Shown: positions 56,201-64,000 of the stretch, piece after piece
Numbering within the stretch: position 1 is the first letter of the stretch
Layout of the letters: each line of letters starts with the position of its first letter
From: Episyrphus balteatus
Taxonomy: Eukaryota; Arthropoda; Insecta; Diptera; Syrphidae
Reading direction: 5' to 3'
Length of the DNA stretch: 64,000 nucleotides
Assembly: GCF_945859705.1 (NCBI RefSeq)
Contig: NC_079137.1
Coordinates: forward strand, 37,941,554 to 38,005,553
Program-made: the position numbers and the translations under genes
Notes under the pieces: generated by a model
What the model was told of the DNA's origin: nothing
The model's input: the letters and a program-made list of their open reading frames with translations, nothing else
Databases searched by the model: none

Positions 56201-59200
56201 CATTTGTGGATAGACATTTGTGGATAGACATTTGTCGTGAGACATTTGTGGATAGACATTTGTGGATAGACATATGTGAATAGACATTTGTGGATAGACA
56301 TTTGTGGATAGACATTTGTGGATAGACATTTGTGGATAGACATTTGTGGATAGACATTTGTGGATAGACATTTGTCGATAGACATTTGTCGATAGACATT
56401 TGTCGATAGACATTTGTCATGAGACATTTGGTCGTGAGACATTTGTCATGAGACATTTGTCGTGAGACATTTGTCATGAGACATTTGTCGTGAGACATTT
56501 GTGGATAGACATTTGTGGATAGACATTTGTGGATAGACATTTGTCGTGAGACATTTGGTCGTGAGACATTTGTCATGAGACATTTGTCGTGAGACATTTG
56601 TGGATAGACATTTGTGGATAGACATTTGTCGATAGACATTTGTGGATAGACATTTGTCGTGAGACATTTGTGGATAGACATTTGTGGATAGACATATGTG
56701 AATAGACATTTGTGGATAGACATTTGTGGATAGACATTTGTGGATAGACATTTGTGGATAGACATTTGTGGATAGACATTTGTGGATAGACATTTGTCGT
56801 GAGACATTTGTGGATAGACATTTGTGGATAGACATATGTGAATAGACATTTGTGGATAGACATTTGTGGATAGACATTTGTGGATAGACATTTGTGGATA
56901 GACATTTGTGGATAGACATTTGTCGTGAGACATTTGTGGATAGACATTTGTGGATAGACATTTGTCGATAGACATTTGTCGATAGACATTTGTCATGAGA
57001 CATTTGGTCGTGAGACATTTGTCATGAGACATTTGTCGTGAGACATTTGTGGATAGACATTTGTGGATAGACATTTGTCGATAGACATTTGTGGATAGAC
57101 ATTTGTCGTGAGACATTTGTGGATAGACATTTGTGGATAGACATTTGTGGATAGACATATGTGAATAGACATTTGTGGATAGACATTTGTGGATAGACAT
57201 TTGTGGATAGACATTTGTGGATAGAAATTTGTGGATAGACATTTGTGGATAGACATTTGTCGATAGACATTTGTCGATAGACATTTGTCGATAGACATTT
57301 GTCATGAGACATTTGGTCGTGAGACATTTGTCATGAGACATTTGTCGTGAGACATTTGTCATGAGACATTTGTCGTGAGACATTTGTGGATAGACATTTG
57401 TGGATAGACATTTGTGGATAGACATTTGTCGTGAGACATTTGGTCGTGAGACATTTGTCATGAGACATTTGTCGTGAGACATTTGTGGATAGACATTTGT
57501 CGATAGACATTTGTGGATAGACATTTGTGGATAGATATTTGTGGATAGACATTTGTCGATAGACATTTGTGGATAGACATTTGTGGATAGACATTTGTGG
57601 ATAGACATTTGTCGATAGACATTTGTCGATCGCAATTTGTGGATAGACATTTGTGGATAGACATTTGTGGATAGACATTTGTCGATAGACATTTGTCGTG
57701 AGACATTTGTCGTGAGACATTTGTGGATAGACATTTGTGGATAGACATTTGTCGATAGACATTTGTTGATAGACATTTGTGGATAGACATTTGTCGATAG
57801 ACATTTGTCAATAGACATTTGTGGATAGACATTTGTGGATAGACATTTGTGGATAGACATTTGTGGATAGACATTTGTCGATAGACATTTGTGGATAGAC
57901 ATTTGTGGATAGACATTTGTGGATAGACATTTGTCGATAGACATTTGTCGTGAGACATTTGTCGTGAGACATTTGTGGATAGACATTTGTGGATAGACAT
58001 TTGTCGATAGACATTTGTCGATAGACATTTGTCGTGAGACATTTGTCATGAGACATTTGTCGTGAGACATTTGTGGATAGACATTTGTGGATAGACATTT
58101 GTGGATAGACATTTGTCGTGAGACATTTGTGGATAGACATTTGTGGATAGACATATGTGAATAGACATTTCTCGATAGACATTTGTGGATAGACATTTGT
58201 GGATAGACATTTGTGGATAGACATTTGTCGATAGACATTTGTCGATAGACATTTGTCGATAGACATTTGTCGATAGACATTTGTCGATAGACATTTGTGG
58301 ATAGACATTTGTGGATAGACATTTTTGGATAGACATTTTTGGATAGACATTTGTGGATAGACATTTGTGGATAGACATTTGTGGATAGACATTTAACGAT
58401 AGACATTTGTCGATAGACATTTGTCGATAGACAATTGTGGATAGACATTTGTGGATAGACATTTGTCGATAGACATTTGTGGATAGACATTTTTGGATAG
58501 ATATTTGTGGATAGACATTTGTCGATAGACATTTGTGGTTAGACATTTGTGGATAGACATTTGTCGATAGACATTTGTGGATAGACATTTGTGGATAGAC
58601 ATTTGTGGATAGACATTTGTCGTGAGACATTTGTCGTGAGATATTTGTGGATAGACATTTGTCGATAGACATTTGTCGATAGACATTTGTCGTGAGACAT
58701 TTGTCGATAGACATTTATCATGAGACATTTGTCGTGAGACATTTGTGGATAGACATTTGTGGATAGACATTTGTGGATAGACATTTGTGGATAGACATTT
58801 GTCGTGAGACATTTGTGGATAGACATTTGTGGATAGACATTTGTGGATAGAATTTGTCGATAGACATTTGTCGTGAGACATTTGTCGTGAGACATTTGTG
58901 GATAGACATTTGTGGATAGACATTTGTCGATAGACATTTGTTGATAGACATTTGTGGATAGACATTTGTCGATAGACATTTGTCGATAGACATTTGTGGA
59001 TAGACATTTGTGGATAGACATTTGTCGATAGACATTTGTGGATAGACATTTGTGGATAGACATTTGTCGATAGACATTTGTCGTGAGACATTTGTCGATA
59101 GACATTTATCATGAGACATTTGTCGTGAGACATTTGTGGATAGACATTTGTGGATAGACATTTGTGGATAGACATTTGTCGTGAGACATTTGGTCGTGAG

Positions 59201-62200
59201 ACATTTGTCATGAGACATTTGTCGTGAGACATTTGTGGATAGACATTTGTCGATAGACATTTGTCGATAGACATTTGTGGATAGACATTTGTGGATAGAC
59301 ATTTGTGGATAGACATTTGTGGATAGACATTTGTGGATAGACATTTGTGGATAGACATTTGTGGATAGACATTTGTGGATAGACATTTGTGGATAGACAT
59401 TTGTGGATAGACATTTGTCGATAGACATTTGTGGATAGACATGTCTATCCGACATTTGTCGATAGACATTTGTCGTGAGACATTTGTCGTGAGACATTTG
59501 TGGATAGACATTTGTGGATAGACATTTGTCGATCGAAATTTGTGGATAGACATTTGTGGATAGACATTTGTGGATAGACATTTGTCGATAGACATTTGTG
59601 GATAGACATTTGTGGATAGACATTTGTGGATAGACATTTGTGGATAGACATTTGTGGATAGACATTTGTGGATAGACATTTGTGGATAGACATTTGTCGA
59701 TAGACATTTGTGGATAGACATTTGTGGATAGACATTTCTGGATAGACATTTGTGGATAGACATTTGTCGATAGACATTTGTTGATAGACATTTGTGGATA
59801 GACATTTGTCGATAGACATTTGTCGATAGACATTTGTCGATAGACATTTGTGGATAGACATTTGTCGATAGACATTTGTCGATAGACATTTGTCGTGAGA
59901 CATTTGTCGTGAGACATTTGTGGATAGACATTTGTGGATAGACATTTGTCGATAGACATTTGTTGATAGACATTTGTGGATAGACATTTGTGGATAGACA
60001 TTTGTCGATAGACATTTGTGGATAGACATTTGTGGATAGACATTTGTGGATAGACATTTGTGGATAGACATTTGTCGATAGACATTTGTGGATAGACATT
60101 TGTGGATAGACATTTGTGGATAGACATTTGTGGATAGACATTTGTCGATAGACATTTGTCGATAGACATTTGTGGATAGACATTTGTGGATAGACATTTG
60201 TCGATAGACATTTGTGGATAGACATTTGTGGATAGACATTTGTCGATAGACATTTGTCGTGAGACATTTGTCGTGAGACATTTGTGGATAGACATTTGTG
60301 GATAGACATTTGTCGATAGACATTTGTCGATAGACATTTGTGGATAGACATTTGTCGATAGACATTTATCATGAGACATTTGTCGTGAGACATTTGTGGA
60401 TAGACATTTGTGGATAGACATTTGTGGATAGACATTTGTGGATAGACATTTGTGGATAGACATTTGTGGATAGACATTTGTGGATAGACATATGTGAATA
60501 GACATTTGTCGATAGACATTTGTGGATAGACATTTGTGGATAGACATTTGTGGATAGACATTTGTCGATAGACATTTGTCGATAGACATTTGTGGATAGA
60601 CATTTGTATATAGACATTTGTGGATAGACATTTTTGGATAGACATTTTTGGATAGACATTTGTGGATAGACATTTGTGGATAGACATTTAACGATAGACA
60701 TTTAACGATAGACATTTGTCGATAGACATTTGTCGTGAGACATTTGTGGATAGACATTTGTGGATAGACATTTTTGGATAGACATTTTTAGATAGACATT
60801 TGTGGATAGACATTTGTGGATAGACATTTTTGGATAGACATTTTTAGATAGAAATTTTTGGATAGACATTTGTGGATAGACATTTGTCGATAGACATTTA
60901 ACGACAGACATTTGTCGATAGACATTTGTCGATAGACATTTGTGGATAGACATTTTTGGATAGACATTTTTGGATAGACATTTGTGGATAGACATTTGTG
61001 GATAGACATTTGTGGATAGACATTTGTCGATAGACATTTAACGATAGACATTTGTCGATAGACATTTGTCAATAGACATTTGTCGATAGACATTTGTGGA
61101 TAGACATTTGTCGATAGACATTTGTGGATAGACATTTGTCGATAGACATTTGTGGATAGACATTTGTGGATAGACATTTGTCGATAGACATTTAACGATA
61201 GACATTTTTGGATAGACATTTGTGGATAGACATTTGTCGATAGACATTTAACGATAGACATTTGTCGATAGACATTTGTCGTGAGACATTTGTCGTGAGA
61301 CATTTGTCGTGAGACATTTGTCATGAGACATTTGTCGATAGACATTTGTGGATAGACATTTGTCGATAGACATTTGTCGATAGACATTTGTCGATAGACA
61401 TTTGTCGATAGACATTTGTCGTGAGACATTTGTCGTGAGACATTTGTCATGAGACATTTGTCGGGAGACATTTGTGGATAGACATTTGTCGATAGACATT
61501 TGTCGATAGACATTTGTCGATAGACATTTGTGGATAGACATTTGTCGATAGACATTTGTCGTGAGACATTTGTCGTGAGACATTTGTCGTGAGACATTTG
61601 TCATGAGACATTTGTCGATAGACATTTGTCGATAGACATTATCCGATAGTCATTTGTCGATAGACATTTGTCGTGAGACATTTGTCGTGAGACATTTGTC
61701 ATGAGACATTTGTCGGGAGACATTTGTGGATAGACATTTGTCAATAGACATTTGTCGATAGACATTTGTGGATAGACATTTGTGGATAGACATTTGTCGA
61801 TAGACATTTGTGGATAGACATTTGTCGATAGACATTTGTCGTGAGACATTTGTCGTGAGACATTTGTGGATAGACATTTGTGGATAGACATTTGTCGATA
61901 GACATTTGTCGATAGACATTTGTGGATAGACATTTGTCGATAGACATTTATCATGAGACATTTGTCGTGAGACATTTGTGGATAGACATTTGTGGATAGA
62001 CATTTGTGGATAGACATTTGTGGATAGACATTTGTGGATAGACATTTGTGGATAGACATTTGTGGATAGACATATGTGAATAGACATTTGTCGATAGACA
62101 TTTGTGGATAGACATTTGTGGATAGACATTTGTGGATAGACATTTGTCGATAGACATTTGTCGATAGACATTTGTGGATAGACATTTGTATATAGACATT

Positions 62201-64000
62201 TGTGGATAGACATTTTTGGATAGACATTTTTGGATAGACATTTGTGGATAGACATTTGTGGATAGACATTTAACGATAGACATTTAACGATAGACATTTG
62301 TCGATAGACATTTGTCGTGAGACATTTGTGGATAGACATTTGTGGATAGACATTTTTGGATAGACATTTTTAGATAGACATTTGTGGATAGACATTTGTG
62401 GATAGACATTTTTGGATAGACATTTTTAGATAGAAATTTTTGGATAGACATTTGTGGATAGACATTTGTCGATAGACATTTAACGACAGACATTTGTCGA
62501 TAGACATTTGTCGATAGACATTTGTGGATAGACATTTTTGGATAGACATTTTTGGATAGACATTTGTGGATAGACATTTGTGGATAGACATTTGTGGATA
62601 GACATTTGTCGATAGACATTTAACGATAGACATTTGTCGATAGACATTTGTCAATAGACATTTGTCGATAGACATTTGTGGATAGACATTTGTCGATAGA
62701 CATTTGTGGATAGACATTTGTCGATAGACATTTGTGGATAGACATTTGTGGATAGACATTTGTCGATAGACATTTAACGATAGACATTTTTGGATAGACA
62801 TTTGTGGATAGACATTTGTCGATAGACATTTAACGATAGACATTTGTCGATAGACATTTGTCGTGAGACATTTGTCGTGAGACATTTGTCGTGAGACATT
62901 TGTCATGAGACATTTGTCGATAGACATTTGTGGATAGACATTTGTCGATAGACATTTGTCGATAGACATTTGTCGATAGACATTTGTCGATAGACATTTG
63001 TCGTGAGACATTTGTCGTGAGACATTTGTCATGAGACATTTGTCGGGAGACATTTGTGGATAGACATTTGTCGATAGACATTTGTCGATAGACATTTGTC
63101 GATAGACATTTGTGGATAGACATTTGTCGATAGACATTTGTCGTGAGACATTTGTCGTGAGACATTTGTCGTGAGACATTTGTCATGAGACATTTGTCGA
63201 TAGACATTTGTCGATAGACATTATCCGATAGTCATTTGTCGATAGACATTTGTCGTGAGACATTTGTCGTGAGACATTTGTCATGAGACATTTGTCGGGA
63301 GACATTTGTGGATAGACATTTGTCAATAGACATTTGTCGATAGACATTTGTGGATAGACATTTGTGGATAGACATTTGTCGATAGACATTTGTGGATAGA
63401 CATTTGTCGATAGACATTTGTCGATAGACATTTGTCGTGAGACATTTGTGGTGAGACATTTGTCATGAGACATTTGTCGTGAGACATTTGTCATGAGACA
63501 TTTGTCGAGAGACATTTGTGGATAGACATTTGTCGATAGACATTTGTCGATAGACATTTGTGGATAGACATTTGTGGATAGACATTTGTCGTGAGACATT
63601 TGTGGATAGACATTTGTGGATAGACATATGTGAATAGACATTTGTCGATAGACATTTGTGGATAGACATTTGTGGATAGACATTTGTGGATAGACATTTG
63701 TCGATAGACATTTGTCGATAGACATTTGTGGATAGACATTTGTATATAGACATTTGTGGATAGACATTTTTGGATAGACATTTTTGGATAGACATTTGTG
63801 GATAGACATTTGTGGATAGACATTTAACGATAGACATTTAACGATAGACATTTGTCGATAGACATTTGTCGTGAGACATTTGTGGATAGACATTTGTGGA
63901 TAGACATTTTTGGATAGACATTTTTAGATAGACATTTGTGGATAGACATTTGTGGATAGACATTTTTGGATAGACATTTTTAGATAGAAATTTTTGGATA
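53267..64000 (-). repeat. Large 14-bp satellite array (at least 10.7 kb, continues past the window)
   Basis: About 765 head-to-tail units. Three main plus-strand types are TGTGGATAGACATT, TGTCGATAGACATT and TGTCGTGAGACATT; rarer ones include TATCATGAGACATT, TTTGGATAGACATT, TAACGATAGACATT and TATGTGAATAGACAT. On the minus strand the unit ATGTCTATCCACAA has a start codon and no stop in any frame. Since 14 is not divisible by 3, all three frames encode the same 14-residue repeat (MSIHKCLSTNVYPQ). This gives several apparent open frames of over 800 codons, which are not evidence of a protein gene. Confidence 0.97.
60225..63388. repeat. Higher-order repeat: two near-identical 1582-bp blocks (113 units each)
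   Basis: The unit order from about 60225 to 61806 recurs at 61807-63388. Irregular units such as GACATTATCCGATAGTCATT (61632 and 63214) and the stretch of TTTTGGATAG and TTTTTAGATAG variants fall 1582 bp apart. A partial third block follows with the offset reduced to 1554 bp (two units fewer). Confidence 0.85.

Noticed and set aside
53162..63893. Many minus-strand open frames of up to 863 codons as repetitive protein genes
   Set aside because: They are forced by the stop-free 14-bp unit and appear in all three frames with the same peptide; no start context, unique domain or termination supports a gene.
53267..64000. CRISPR array
   Set aside because: Direct repeats have no unique spacers, units are only 14 bp and contiguous, and the genome is eukaryotic.

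Overview
The window reads as nuclear DNA of an insect, most likely a brachyceran fly (Diptera). It is AT-rich and full of short class II transposon debris. It carries a eukaryotic tRNA-His gene with an internal polymerase III promoter. Its only convincing protein genes are five single-exon members of the insect ionotropic receptor (IR) family. There are no operons, Shine-Dalgarno sites or bacterial genes. The order Diptera is an inference from the intronless divergent IR expansion and repeat style; species cannot be named from this sequence.

Genes. Two IR groups are present. Group A is IR-A1 (6397-8193, minus) and IR-A2 (21335-23113, minus). Group B is IR-B1 (27674-29437, minus), IR-B2 (36962-38830, minus) and IR-B3 (49487-51340, plus). 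IR-B2 and IR-B3 are a close inverted pair. All five have a signal peptide, a two-lobed ligand-binding domain, three membrane segments with a pore region, and no canonical glutamate-binding arginine, as in divergent IRs. In four of them the open frame runs upstream to a TTG, but the first ATG matches between paralogues and is taken as the start. Both A genes have a TATA box exactly 33 bp from a CAGTT initiator, plus a shared upstream module. The same module occurs twice more, at 43993-44181 and 44478-44839, without a gene; the second copy keeps a broken piece of group A signal-peptide coding sequence. The cluster has therefore lost at least one receptor.

Layout. 0-6 kb: a TIR element with a tRNA-like core, a 306-bp tandem duplication, repeat family R copy 1, and an 8-bp minisatellite. 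6-8.6 kb: IR-A1 and its promoter. 8.9-16.2 kb: a degenerate tandem repeat, two inverted-repeat elements and a non-LTR retrotransposon tail. 17.7-18.3 kb: a foldback-like element with a perfect 66-bp palindrome. 20.4-23.5 kb: a 14-bp minisatellite, a piggyBac-like MITE and IR-A2. 23.6-24.8 kb: a decayed hAT transposon with 8-bp target duplication. 25.2-26.8 kb: more 15-bp foldback repeats. 27.6-29.5 kb: IR-B1. 29.7-36.7 kb: a foldback, R copies 2 and 3, retrotransposon debris and nested MITEs. 37-39.1 kb: IR-B2. 39.9-42.5 kb: two abutting foldbacks. 43.5-47.3 kb: a MITE, orphan IR promoters, tRNA-His, R copy 4 with two nested insertions, and a tRNA-His 5-prime half. 47.8-48.7 kb: a 171-bp tandem repeat and an R fragment. 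49.2-51.3 kb: IR-B3. 51.6-52.1 kb: a hAT-type MITE. 52.8-64 kb: a satellite of 14-bp units that runs off the window.

How it fits together. The IRs are probably chemosensory (taste-type) receptor subunits that work with co-receptors encoded elsewhere. The shared promoter modules suggest common expression control within each group. The repeats between the genes are candidate substrates for the duplications and inversion that made the cluster. The terminal satellite shares its 14-bp period and a 10-bp core with the small array at 20.4 kb, so one satellite family appears at two places in the window.
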